A stretch of DNA of 64,000 nucleotides from Lacticaseibacillus jixianensis (GCF_003946485.1 NZ_RHOJ01000004.1:62001-126000), one strand, 5' to 3'. Counted from the stretch's first letter, positions 46,645 through 54,744 are shown. A program made the numbers and translations. The notes: generated by a model not told the origin, from the letters alone.

Positions 46645-46672
46645 AGTTTAACCCCGCCAAAGCGCCTGTCAA
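46645..46672 (-). promoter_or_regulatory. ABC exporter promoter
   Basis: TTGACA at 46667-46672 and TAAACT at 46645-46650, spacer 16, between the tRNA-Leu terminator and the leader hairpin. Confidence 0.75.
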
Positions 46673-46688
46673 CTATTTGGCTTCGGTC

Positions 46689-46718
46689 AAAAAAACCGGC
46701 CATCCGAAGATGACCGGT
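46689..46718 (-). terminator. terminator of tRNA-Leu copy 1
   Basis: Ten-pair stem ACCGGTCATC/GATGGCCGGT with a TTCG tetraloop and a TTTTTTT tail on the minus strand. Confidence 0.9.
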
Positions 46719-46732
46719 CCGTTATCGCCTGA

Positions 46733-46816
46733 TGCCGCAAACAGGAGTCGAACCTGCACATGGATAACCATACAGCGACCTGAACACTGCGCGTCTGCCA
46801 ATTCCGCCATTGCGGC
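46733..46816 (-). tRNA. tRNA-Leu (anticodon CAG), copy 1
   Basis: 84 bases. Acceptor arms GCCGCAA/TTGCGGC, D arm with AATTGGCAGA, anticodon stem CAGTG/CGCTG around TTCAGGT (anticodon CAG, reads CUG), a long variable arm as in class II tRNAs, and T loop GTTCGAC. The 3' CCA is not encoded (ends GCA then TCA). Identical to 54648-54731. Confidence 0.96.
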
Positions 46817-46829
46817 AACAACAACAGTA

Positions 46830-46858
46830 ATTATAGCAAGCGCCGCGCCCTTTGCCAA
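46830..46858 (-). promoter_or_regulatory. promoter of tRNA-Leu copy 1
   Basis: TTGGCA at 46853-46858 and TATAAT at 46830-46835 (preceded by TGC), spacer 17, directly after the oppF terminator. Confidence 0.85.
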
Positions 46859-46878
46859 CAAGTTTCGTCAATCAAGCC

Positions 46879-46907
46879 AAAAAATCCCCGCTCTTGGTGA
46901 GCGGGGA
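46879..46907 (-). terminator. opp operon terminator
   Basis: Perfect nine-pair stem TCCCCGCTC/GAGCGGGGA with a five-base loop and TTTTTT on the minus strand. Confidence 0.92.
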
Positions 46908-46945
46908 CACGGCCGTGCAATTCAGAGGGGGCCAAATGGCACAGT

Positions 46946-47896
46946 CTAAAGCTGACCTTGCTGCTTTAATTCCTTGATGTAACGCGCCTCTTCCTCTTCG
47001 TTGCAGTAAACGAAGTGGCCAGGCTTGATCTCGACAAACTTCGGCTTGTCGGTTTCGTAATGGTGCATGCTTGGATCGTAAACGTAAGACTTGCGTGTGC
47101 GGGCGATCTGCGGATCCGGTACCGGTACCGCCGAAAGCAGCGCCTCGGTGTACGGGTGGATCGGGTTCGTGAACAGCTCCTCCGTCGGCGCCAGCTCCAA
47201 GATCCGGCCGGCGCGAATGACGGCGATGCGATCAGAGATGAACCGCACAACGGACAAGTCGTGGGCGATGAACAGGTAGGTAACCCCCTGCTCGCGCTGG
47301 AACTTTTTGAGCAGGTTCAGCACCTGCGCGCGAATGGACACATCAAGCGCGGAGATCGGCTCGTCGGCCACCACGAGGTCCGGCTGCATGATCAACGCCC
47401 GGGCGATCCCGATGCGCTGACGCTGGCCGCCAGAGAATTCGTGGGGGTAGCGGTACAACTGCTCCGGCAGCAGTCCGACTTCTTCAAGCATGGTCCGCAC
47501 CTTTTGAATGCGGTCCTCTTCAGAGTCGAACAGCCCGTAGTTGTACAGCCCTTCGGAGATGATGTAGTCGACCGTGGCCCGGTCATTCAAAGAGGCCGAG
47601 GGATCCTGGAAGATCATCTGGATCTTCCGCTCGATCGTGTGCTTCTTCTTCTCGGAAATTTTGCCATTGATCTGGTCGCCTTCAAACGTGATGGTCCCGT
47701 TTGAGGTCGGATTGATCCCCAAAATTGCGCGGCCGATGGTTGTTTTGCCGGAGCCGGACTCCCCAACCAGTGAGAACGTCTCGCCTTTGAAAATGTCAAA
47801 GTTGACGTCCTGAACGGCCACAAACTTGTTCTTGCCGCTGCCAAAGGAGATTTCCAGATCCTTCAGGCTAACGATCGTTTCTTTATCATTCGCCAT
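46946..47896 (-). CDS. oppF: oligopeptide ABC transporter ATPase OppF
   Basis: 316-residue ATPase with Walker [10 protein letters not shown], signature FSGGQRQR and Walker [12 protein letters not shown]. The C-terminal oligopeptide-transporter extension carries [13 protein letters not shown]; no iron-sulphur cysteine cluster is obvious. It is last in oppABCDF, overlaps the oppD stop by 11 bases and has AAAGGAGGAC upstream. Together with OppD it powers peptide import, important for amino-acid-requiring lactobacilli. Confidence 0.96.
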   Translation of the reverse strand: MANDKETIVSLKDLEISFGSGKNKFVAVQDVNFDIFKGETFSLVGESGSGKTTIGRAILGINPTSNGTITFEGDQINGKISEKKKHTIERKIQMIFQDPSASLNDRATVDYIISEGLYNYGLFDSEEDRIQKVRTMLEEVGLLPEQLYRYPHEFSGGQRQRIGIARALIMQPDLVVADEPISALDVSIRAQVLNLLKKFQREQGVTYLFIAHDLSVVRFISDRIAVIRAGRILELAPTEELFTNPIHPYTEALLSAVPVPDPQIARTRKSYVYDPSMHHYETDKPKFVEIKPGHFVYCNEEEEARYIKELKQQGQL

Positions 47897-49001
47897 CTGT
47901 CTCGTCCTCCTTTGCGTCAGTGCGGGTAAGATCCAGGTTCTCCAGGTGGGACTCAGCCACGGTGGCGGCCATCCGTTCGTGCAGGTTCTGGATCAACGCC
48001 GGCTTCTCCGTCTTCGGCGCCCGCGGATCCAAGAGCCAGGTCTTAGCGTAGTGGGTATCAGAGACCTTGAAGAACGGCGGGTCAGCCTTGAAATCAACCT
48101 TCATCGCCCACGGGTCGCGCGGGGCAAAGGCGTCACCGACGATGTCCTTGTACAGGCTCGGCGGCGTGCCGGGGATCGAGTACAGCTCGCCGCCCTTTTG
48201 TGCCAGCTGCGGCAGCGAGGACAGCAGGCTCCAGGTGTACGGGTGCCGCGGATCGTAGAAGATCTCGTCGCAGGTCCCGTACTCGATGATCCGCCCGGAG
48301 TACATGACGGCAATGCGGTCGGCAATTGCGGCCACGACACCCAGGTCATGGGTAATGAAGATCGTCGTGAAGCCGTACTCGTGCTGCAGGTCCTTGATCA
48401 GGTCCAGAATCTGAGCCTGAATCGTCACGTCCAGCGCGGTGGTCGGCTCGTCGCAGATCAGGATGTCCGGGTGGCAAGCCAGGGCCACGGCGATCACGAT
48501 GCGCTGACGCATCCCGCCTGAATACTCGAACGGGTACTCGTTGTAGCGGGCGGCCGCATTCGGGATCCCGGTGCGATCCATCAGCTCGATCGCGATCTTT
48601 TTTGCTTCAGCCTTGGACTTGCCCTGGTGCTTGACCACCACTTCGGCGATCTGCGAACCGATCGTCCGAATTGGGTCCAGTGACGTCATTGGGTCTTGGA
48701 AAATCGTTGCGATTTCCTTCCCGCGAATGCCTTCCCACTGCTTATCTTTAGTCAGCTTCTCCAGGTGCTTGCCTTTGTAGACGATCGTCCCGCCAGCGAT
48801 CTCACCGTTTTCTTCAAGCATCCCGGTAAACGTCTTGGTCAACACCGACTTCCCAGAGCCGGATTCACCAACGATTGCCAGCACTTCACCCTCGTAAAGA
48901 TTCATCGAGACGTGGTGAATGGCCTTCAGGGTCTTCCCGCGAACGTGGAAGTGAACGGAGAGATCGTCAATTTTCAGAATTGGTTCTTTTTCGTCACTCA
49001 T
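47886..49001 (-). CDS. oppD: oligopeptide ABC transporter ATPase OppD
   Basis: 371 residues. Walker [10 protein letters not shown], signature YSGGMRQR, Walker [13 protein letters not shown] and the peptide-transporter C-terminal region ([13 protein letters not shown], then IPGTPPSL) are visible. The ATG at 49001 follows GGGGGAG at normal spacing; the GTG two codons earlier sits inside that ribosome site. It partners OppF. Confidence 0.96.
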   Translation of the reverse strand: MSDEKEPILKIDDLSVHFHVRGKTLKAIHHVSMNLYEGEVLAIVGESGSGKSVLTKTFTGMLEENGEIAGGTIVYKGKHLEKLTKDKQWEGIRGKEIATIFQDPMTSLDPIRTIGSQIAEVVVKHQGKSKAEAKKIAIELMDRTGIPNAAARYNEYPFEYSGGMRQRIVIAVALACHPDILICDEPTTALDVTIQAQILDLIKDLQHEYGFTTIFITHDLGVVAAIADRIAVMYSGRIIEYGTCDEIFYDPRHPYTWSLLSSLPQLAQKGGELYSIPGTPPSLYKDIVGDAFAPRDPWAMKVDFKADPPFFKVSDTHYAKTWLLDPRAPKTEKPALIQNLHERMAATVAESHLENLDLTRTDAKEDETDGE

Positions 49002-49013
49002 TGTCACTCCCCC

Positions 49014-49961
49014 TTACATGTGTGTCCGTGGATCCGACGCATCAGCCAGCCGTTGGCCAACCAGGTACAGCGAAACCGCGATCAGCGCCAGCACGAGCAC
49101 CGGCAGCCAGAACAGGTACGGATAACTCGTCATGTACGGTGAGTACTTGGAGATTAAGCGGCCCAGGGACGGCACGGTCTGGCTGAGCCCAACGCCCAGG
49201 AAGGACAGGAAGACTTCAACCGAGATGTACCCTGGCAAGGACAGTGACACCTGCGTCACGATGACCGACGTCAGGTACGGCATGATGTTGCGCAGCACCA
49301 TCCGGCCCAGCCCCGTTCCCAGGGTCTTGGAGGCAATGTTGTACTCCCGGTCGCGCATAATCATAACCTGGACCCGGATGAAGTAGGCCGTGCCCAGCCA
49401 TCCAGTGACGGTCATCGCGAAGATCAGGTTCCAGAACCCATTTCCCAGCGAGTAGGACATCACCATGATGATCAGCAGCTGCGGGACATTGGAGATGACG
49501 TTGTAAACTTCCAGCATGATGCGGTCAAGGCCCTTGGAGGTGCCCCAAACCGCGCCGACTGCCACCCCAATGACCGTCGTGATAAGCGTCGCGATGACGG
49601 AGATGGAAATCGAGGTTTTCGCCCCGGCCCAAACGGCGTCAAACAGCGACTGCCCGTTGTCATCGGTCCCGAACCAGTACTGGGCGTTTGGCCAGTTGTA
49701 GCGGGCCCCCAGGTCGTTGATCTTGGACACGTCACTCAGCGAGTAGCCGGAAAACGACGGCTGAATGAAGGACATCAGCAGGATTGCGACCATCAGCAGG
49801 AGCAGGAAAATGGTGGTCTTGCTGGAGAAGAACGCCCGGCCCACGGAGCCCCAGTATGAGTACTTCTCCGTGTCGAGCTTTTCGGAATCAAGCTCATCAA
49901 CCGCCACCGGGGTGAAGTCGGAATCAAGGATCTCTGGTTGTGCAGTTTCTTTGTCCGCCAT
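49014..49961 (-). CDS. oppC: oligopeptide ABC transporter permease OppC
   Basis: 315 residues. An acidic cytoplasmic N-terminus (about 1-45) precedes six membrane helices in the DppC/OppC order. The EAA loop region reads NIASKTLGTGLGRMVLRNIM. GGGGGAGGAG precedes the ATG, two bases after the oppB stop. It forms the membrane channel with OppB. Confidence 0.96.
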   Translation of the reverse strand: MADKETAQPEILDSDFTPVAVDELDSEKLDTEKYSYWGSVGRAFFSSKTTIFLLLLMVAILLMSFIQPSFSGYSLSDVSKINDLGARYNWPNAQYWFGTDDNGQSLFDAVWAGAKTSISISVIATLITTVIGVAVGAVWGTSKGLDRIMLEVYNVISNVPQLLIIMVMSYSLGNGFWNLIFAMTVTGWLGTAYFIRVQVMIMRDREYNIASKTLGTGLGRMVLRNIMPYLTSVIVTQVSLSLPGYISVEVFLSFLGVGLSQTVPSLGRLISKYSPYMTSYPYLFWLPVLVLALIAVSLYLVGQRLADASDPRTHM

Positions 49962-49963
49962 GA

Positions 49964-51472
49964 TTACTCCTCCCCCTTCGATGTGTCAGACGTTGACAGC
50001 TTGATCCGCGGATCGACGATGACCATTGCGATGTCGCCCAGGAGCACGGAGAGCACGGCAATCGTCGTGAAGATGAAGACCAGCGCAATCACGACCGCAT
50101 TGTTATGCGCCGCGATCGAGTCAGGCAGCATTTTCCCCATGCCAGGAGCGGCAAAGATCTCTTCAGTCATGGTCGCCCCACCAATTAAGCCGATGATGGA
50201 CCCGGGAATGCCTTGAACAATTGGAATCGAGGCGTTCTTGAAGATGTGCTTGGTGTAGATCTCGTTCTCGTTAAGCCCCTTGGCCTTAGCAAACTTCACG
50301 TAGTCCGACTTCTGCTGGTCGATCATGAAGCGCCGGAACCAGATAATCAGGCCCGAAATGCCGAGCAGTCCTAAGACCACTGACGGCAGGACCCATGACT
50401 GCCAGGCCTGGGCCCCAAGGGTTGGAAACGAATCAGGCAGCCCGAAGAGCGAAGCACCGAGGTAGCGGAAGGCGTAAATGAACGCCAGACTTGGGACCGC
50501 AATCAGAACGGTGACGACAAAGGTCCCGGCGCGATCAAACCACTTGCCCTTCTTCCGGGCCATGTAAATTGCGATCGGAATCGCCAGCGCGTACGAGATA
50601 ATCAGCCCAATGAACCCAGCGCGCACCGAGGTCCCAATCATCGACGGGTCGCGGTTCAGCTGTTCTGTGCTGGTGTAGTCATCCTTGTACTGCTCGTAGT
50701 CCATCTCGTTGCGGTGCTTGCGCGGCTGGTAAGCGCGCGTGTACACATCGTCCGAGGTGATCAGCTTGCGTCCGTTCGGGAACGTCTTGGTGACGCTGTC
50801 GGCTGGGCCTTGCGTGCCGCCGATCACTTCGGTGACAGGCTCACCCGCGTAAGACGGGTAGGACGTGCCTAGATCAAACTTCAGGAAATTCTCGTGGATA
50901 TAAGGGAACTTGGAATTGAAGTACAGCTGGTAGCGGTACTTGGTCCCCGATCCAACAACGGCCCAGCCGACCAGCGGATCGTTTTGGATCTTTAGGTAAC
51001 GCGGCATGTTGGGATTGTCCTTGTCGTGGATCGTCCACGGGGTATCGATCTTGATCATGTTGCCGTAGAAGCGGGACAACCGCTCCCAGATCGGTAAGTC
51101 GCGCGTTGCGTAGTAAGCCTTGCTGACCGTAAAGCGGTGCAAGGTGTAATTATTAGCCTTCGCCCATTTCGTGAGCGCGGCCTTGTTAGAGGCGGTATGG
51201 GCAGCCGTGACTGCGGTCTTCGGGTCGTCTTTGGCGACGCGGGCCAGCAGGTCCTTGGTGTCCAGGTAATCGAGGTAGTTCATTTTCTCAAACGCGTTGT
51301 TCTTGTAGTCGGTCAGTGAGTCGGGCTTGGACGCGAGTTTGCTGATCATATTATCATCCTTGAACACATCCCGTCGTGGAATCAGGGTGTAGATCAGGAT
51401 GAAAGTCAGGGTCGTGACCAGAAAGATGCTCAGGATCGACCGAAGTACGCGAAAGAACAGGTACTTCTTCAT
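49964..51472 (-). CDS. oppB: oligopeptide ABC transporter permease OppB with large extracellular insert
   Basis: 502 residues, against about 310-340 in classical OppB. After the first helix (about 5-30) there is an insert of about 230 residues without hydrophobic segments, rich in charged and aromatic residues, that must lie outside. The usual permease core (about 270-500) follows with KFAKAKGLNENEIYTKHIF as coupling loop. Long OppB forms are known in lactobacilli. The ATG at 51472, after GAGGGGGAA, is preferred to an in-frame start seven codons earlier. Confidence 0.92.
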   Translation of the reverse strand: MKKYLFFRVLRSILSIFLVTTLTFILIYTLIPRRDVFKDDNMISKLASKPDSLTDYKNNAFEKMNYLDYLDTKDLLARVAKDDPKTAVTAAHTASNKAALTKWAKANNYTLHRFTVSKAYYATRDLPIWERLSRFYGNMIKIDTPWTIHDKDNPNMPRYLKIQNDPLVGWAVVGSGTKYRYQLYFNSKFPYIHENFLKFDLGTSYPSYAGEPVTEVIGGTQGPADSVTKTFPNGRKLITSDDVYTRAYQPRKHRNEMDYEQYKDDYTSTEQLNRDPSMIGTSVRAGFIGLIISYALAIPIAIYMARKKGKWFDRAGTFVVTVLIAVPSLAFIYAFRYLGASLFGLPDSFPTLGAQAWQSWVLPSVVLGLLGISGLIIWFRRFMIDQQKSDYVKFAKAKGLNENEIYTKHIFKNASIPIVQGIPGSIIGLIGGATMTEEIFAAPGMGKMLPDSIAAHNNAVVIALVFIFTTIAVLSVLLGDIAMVIVDPRIKLSTSDTSKGEE

Positions 51473-51501
51473 GTGTGGTTCCCCCTCTGTCAATATTCAG
51501 G

Positions 51502-51538
51502 AAAAAGGGCTAGTCACAATTAAGTGTGCTAGCCCTTT
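51502..51538 (-). terminator. hairpin between oppA and oppB
   Basis: AAAGGGCTAG pairs with CTAGCCCTTT, then TTTTT on the minus strand. It probably cuts most transcripts after oppA, so that the binding protein exceeds the membrane complex. Confidence 0.8.
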
Positions 51539-51585
51539 CACACGCCTAAGTTCAAAGAGCTTGTAAGGTCAGCTCAACGCTTAGA

Positions 51586-53565
51586 TTACTTATCTTCTTC
51601 CTTAACAATCTCAGCCTTCTTGGCGTTGTAAGCCTTCTTCGCCTTGTTGTACTGAGCTGTTGTGACCGGCTTCGACTGGATCTTCATGCCGTCAAAGCGT
51701 GGTGAAGCGGCACCAGTCCAGGAACGTTTGCCAGTGTAAGGAACAACTTTCGTTACAGAAGGAGTGCCGCCCAGAGAATTGATTGGAATCTGAATGCCGA
51801 TGCTCAGCAGGTAAGCTTCCGCCTTAGCAAAGGCCTTGTAGCGAGCGTTGGTGTCCGTCGTGATGGCTTCCGCCTGATCGACCAGCTTCTCGTACTTGTC
51901 AAGCCCAACCGTCTTAGCGATGTTGGCGTAATCAGCCTTTTGCGCGTTAGACGTTGCAGCGGCCGGTGCGACCATCCCGATGGTCTGCAGCAGCGCACCA
52001 CTGGATGGCTTGTAAACATCGAGGTAGGTGGAAGGATCCTGGTAGTCAGGGCTCCAGCCGGATGCATTACTGATATCAAAGTCAGCTTGCGCACCAGTAG
52101 CAGCCTGGTAGGTCCCGGCAAGGTACTTGTCTTCAGCAGCCTGAACCAGGTCGATTTCTACGTTGCTCTTGCCCAGAGTGGATTCAACAGAGTTCTTGAA
52201 GGACTTGGACTGGTTCAAGTTCAAAGCAGCCTTCTGGTCCTGCGGCAGATCAAGCTTGATTGGGAAGGAAACACCCTGCGCCTGAAGGGCCTTCTTAGCC
52301 TTGGCGAATTCCTTCTTCGCCATGGTTGGGTTGTACGTCCCATCCTGCGCATTGGCCAAGTTGACGTCCTTGTATTCGGAACCCAATGCGTGCAGGTCAT
52401 CCTGCGTGAAGGTCCCGATTTCCTTGCCGTCAGCCTGAACAAATTCTGGTGGGGTGAAGGAGTTGCGCAGCGACTTGGTTGCGCCGGCTTCACCAGTGGC
52501 CTGAGCATTGTACTTGGTCTTGTTGAACGCGAACTGGATTGCCAGACGGAAGTCCTTGTTCAAGACGGCCTTCCGGGTGTCTTGCTTCTGCTTGTCCGTC
52601 TTCTTGTCAGTCATGTTGTATGACTTACGGTTCAAGTTAAAGGTCATGTTGTAAGTCGAAGCATCCTGATCGCTCCAGATGATGTTGTTCTTCGACTTCT
52701 TCAAAACGTCCTTGTAACCTGGCAGGTTCGGGTAGACCCGGGCAGCGGTGAAGTCGCCCTTGTCGAAGGACTTGTACAGCGAATCTGGGTTCGACCCGTC
52801 GTTGTAAGTTTCCTTAACGTCGGTGACGTGAACGTTCTTCTTGTTCCAGTACTTCGGGTTAGCCGTGTACTCGATGACAGACTTGGAAGTGAAGTTCTTC
52901 AGCAAGTATGGGCCGGTGTAGAGAATCCCGTTGGCCTTTGGCTGGCCAAAGTTCTTCCCTTTTTCAGCCAAGAACTTAGCGTTAACTGGTTCCAAGATCC
53001 CGTACTGCAGCTTGGAGTTCCAGAATGGCTCCGCCTGGTTCAAGGTGTACTGAATCTTGTTGCTGCCAACTGCCTTGATGCCGACCTTGCTGAAGTCCTT
53101 GATCTTACCGTTGACGTAATCGTTCAAGCCCACGATGGAGTCCTGAACAATGTACAAGGTTTCAGACTTAGCCGCCACCGCGTGCTTCATCGCGGTGATG
53201 AAGTCCTGCGGCTTAACGCTAGCATACGTGTTGCCTTCGCTGTCGACCCACTTCAGGCCCTTACGCAGGGTGTAGGTGTAGGTTTTGCCATCGTTGGTCA
53301 CCTTGTAGGACTTCGCCAAGCCCGGAACGATTTGTCCGTACTTGTTGGTGCCCATCAAAGGCTCTTCAAAGTTGGCCAAGTGATCGCTGTTCGTTGCCCG
53401 GCCAGATACCGTATAGTCAAAGTTGTCTGGGTCCGTCGCGTACACATAACTATAAGTGCTGTTTGCGGAGCTGCTACCGCTGTTTGACTTATTGCCGCAA
53501 GCTGCGAGCAATGCGGTCAAGGTCAGGGCAACAACCACCGCGCCTCGTTTCTTATTCATCTTCAT
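51586..53565 (-). CDS. oppA: oligopeptide-binding lipoprotein OppA
   Basis: 659-residue extracellular receptor (SBP family 5). The signal sequence ends in the lipobox LAAC at about residue 24-27, followed by a Ser/Asn-rich tether. Family features include the region around FEEPLMGTNKYGQIVPGLAK and KPQDFITAMKHAV. Base composition is visibly less GC-rich than in the neighbouring genes, consistent with selected codons in an abundant protein. The ATG at 53565, nine bases after GGAGG, is chosen; the frame extends upstream through the promoter. Confidence 0.95.
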   Translation of the reverse strand: MKMNKKRGAVVVALTLTALLAACGNKSNSGSSSANSTYSYVYATDPDNFDYTVSGRATNSDHLANFEEPLMGTNKYGQIVPGLAKSYKVTNDGKTYTYTLRKGLKWVDSEGNTYASVKPQDFITAMKHAVAAKSETLYIVQDSIVGLNDYVNGKIKDFSKVGIKAVGSNKIQYTLNQAEPFWNSKLQYGILEPVNAKFLAEKGKNFGQPKANGILYTGPYLLKNFTSKSVIEYTANPKYWNKKNVHVTDVKETYNDGSNPDSLYKSFDKGDFTAARVYPNLPGYKDVLKKSKNNIIWSDQDASTYNMTFNLNRKSYNMTDKKTDKQKQDTRKAVLNKDFRLAIQFAFNKTKYNAQATGEAGATKSLRNSFTPPEFVQADGKEIGTFTQDDLHALGSEYKDVNLANAQDGTYNPTMAKKEFAKAKKALQAQGVSFPIKLDLPQDQKAALNLNQSKSFKNSVESTLGKSNVEIDLVQAAEDKYLAGTYQAATGAQADFDISNASGWSPDYQDPSTYLDVYKPSSGALLQTIGMVAPAAATSNAQKADYANIAKTVGLDKYEKLVDQAEAITTDTNARYKAFAKAEAYLLSIGIQIPINSLGGTPSVTKVVPYTGKRSWTGAASPRFDGMKIQSKPVTTAQYNKAKKAYNAKKAEIVKEEDK

Positions 53566-53632
53566 ACACATAAGCCTCCAACCTATGAGATAGTTCCCAA
53601 TTCCGCCTCTAACGTTCTTGAGAATATCTAAG

Positions 53633-53661
53633 ATTATAAATTGATTAGAGGGGGGTGTCAA
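53633..53661 (-). promoter_or_regulatory. oppA promoter, full consensus
   Basis: TTGACA at 53656-53661 and TATAAT at 53633-53638, spacer 17, both perfect. Leader of about 60 bases. Confidence 0.92.
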
Positions 53662-53670
53662 GCATGTGTG

Positions 53671-53700
53671 GCGATTTTTCGCGAACAAATGCGAATTTTC
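53671..53700 (-). promoter_or_regulatory. phased GCGA repeat upstream of the oppA promoter
   Basis: Three direct 10-base units GCGATTTTTC, GCGAACAAAT, GCGAATTTTC (plus strand) begin at 53671, 53681 and 53691, so each GCGA faces the same side of the helix with an AT run between. They end nine bases upstream of the -35. It may be an activator/repressor site or a bent UP-like element; it is not a CodY box by sequence. Confidence 0.45.
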
Positions 53701-54040
53701 CTTGAACAATTATAGAACGGGCCAGCGCTGGCGGCTTCCGGGCCCGGGTATTCAATCAACGATGGGCGGCCAGTCACGCTTTTACCGGGTTCGTGCGGAT
53801 TCCCCGTTTCACAGGCTTTGGCCAACTATTAAAGGATTCTAAGCGCCCGCCTCGGGTTCTTAGAAATTGGCCACTTGGTCAACTATTTTTTGGGGACGTT
53901 CCTCATTGAAGCCGCTGCCACCGGCTTTTGGTGGCACCGTCGAAAGATGTGGCGTTCAGCCAATGATGGTCACTGTTCAAGATCAGGCGCAAGCTTCGCA
54001 ACGCGGAAGCAGACAGCTAAGTATGCCAACTCTGCACACC
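53701..54040. other. gene-free stretch with hairpins upstream of oppA
   Basis: No supportable ORF. Two hairpins can be drawn: 53818-53872 (TTCTAAG/CTTAGAA inside GGCCAA/TTGGCC) and 53903-53966 (TCATTG/CAATGA around TGCCACC/GGTGGCA). TTGG(C/T)CAACTATT occurs twice, near 53819 and 53876. 53986-54040 looks like a worn copy of the array unit described next. Confidence 0.5.
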
Positions 54041-54057
54041 TTTCTTAATCGGGCGCC

Positions 54058-54157
54058 GGCTTGGCATCGCGGAAGTGATTAGCTACGGCCGCGGCTTCAC
54101 CTGCTGCGCAGGCAAAGCCGCAACCTAGGCTAATCATTCCGCTAAAACCGCCAAGCC
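54058..54157. repeat. structured array, unit A
   Basis: 100-base hairpin. Outer stem GGCTTGGC/GCCAAGCC, second stem GCGGAA(G)TGATTAGC/GCTAATCATTCCGC, inner GCGGCTT/AAAGCCGC and apical CTGC/GCAG. The outer stem equals units B and C; the second and inner stems differ in sequence but pair equally well. Confidence 0.75.
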
Positions 54158-54182
54158 TTTGCACCATACTTAATCGGGCGCC

Positions 54183-54286
54183 GGCTTGGCATCGCCCGAG
54201 CATCCAGCTACGCTCCCACCCTCGTCGGCAAAATACGCCGACAAGGGTGAGAGCTAGGCTAGCTGTCGGGCTAAAGGCGCCAAGCC
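54183..54286. repeat. structured array, unit B
   Basis: 104-base hairpin. GGCTTGGC/GCCAAGCC, GCCCGA/TCGGGC, AGCTA/TAGCT, CTC..ACCCT/AGGGT..GAG and GTCGGC/GCCGAC around an AAAATAC loop. It is identical to unit C, with a period of 129 bases, so one is a recent duplicate. Confidence 0.8.
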
Positions 54287-54311
54287 TTTGCACCATACTT
54301 AATCAGGCGCC

Positions 54312-54415
54312 GGCTTGGCATCGCCCGAGCATCCAGCTACGCTCCCACCCTCGTCGGCAAAATACGCCGACAAGGGTGAGAGCTAGGCTAGCTGTCGGGC
54401 TAAAGGCGCCAAGCC
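54312..54415. repeat. structured array, unit C
   Basis: Base-for-base copy of unit B. The spacer before it differs from the others at one position (AATCAGG for AATCGGG). Confidence 0.8.
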
Positions 54416-54440
54416 TCTGCACCATACTTAATCGGGCGCC

Positions 54441-54590
54441 GAGGTCGCAACGGGGGAGCATCCAGCTACGGCCAAGGCCTCGCCAGCAAAGAACGCTGGC
54501 AATGCCTTGGCCTATGCTTAGCCTGTAGCCATTTATGGCGTACAGGCTGACATGCGGAGCGGCTGACTGTCCCCCTAAGGGCGCGACCTC
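54441..54590. repeat. structured array, unit D
   Basis: 150-base hairpin with outer stem GAGGTCGC/GCGACCTC (replacing GGCTTGGC/GCCAAGCC), then GGGGGA/TCCCCC, GGCCAAGGC/GCCTTGGCC and GCCAGC/GCTGGC. An extra side hairpin carries AGCCTGTA/TACAGGCT. The 5' boundary CATCCAGCTACG is shared with B and C. It ends 11 bases before the terminator of tRNA-Leu copy 2. Confidence 0.75.
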
Positions 54591-54601
54591 TCTGCACCTA
54601 C

Positions 54602-54634
54602 AAAAAACGCCGACCATCCTTCGATGATCAGCGT
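54602..54634 (-). terminator. terminator of tRNA-Leu copy 2
   Basis: 12 pairs ACGCTGATCATC/GATGGTCGGCGT (three GU), loop GAAG, then TTTTTT on the minus strand. Confidence 0.85.
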
Positions 54635-54647
54635 GGTTGAAGCCTGA

Positions 54648-54731
54648 TGCCGCAAACAGGAGTCGAACCTGCACATGGATAACCATACAGCGACCTGAAC
54701 ACTGCGCGTCTGCCAATTCCGCCATTGCGGC
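54648..54731 (-). tRNA. tRNA-Leu (anticodon CAG), copy 2
   Basis: 84 bases, identical to 46733-46816, including a few flanking bases on each side. Same class II fold, anticodon CAG, no encoded CCA. Confidence 0.96.
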
Positions 54732-54744
54732 AACAACAGATATT

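Noticed and set aside
46733-46816. tRNA-Leu as a phage or island attachment site
   Set aside because: No integrase, no partial tRNA remnant and core metabolic genes on both sides.
54058-54590. CRISPR array
   Set aside because: Units are 100-150-base hairpins, spacers are conserved instead of unique, and no cas genes are present.
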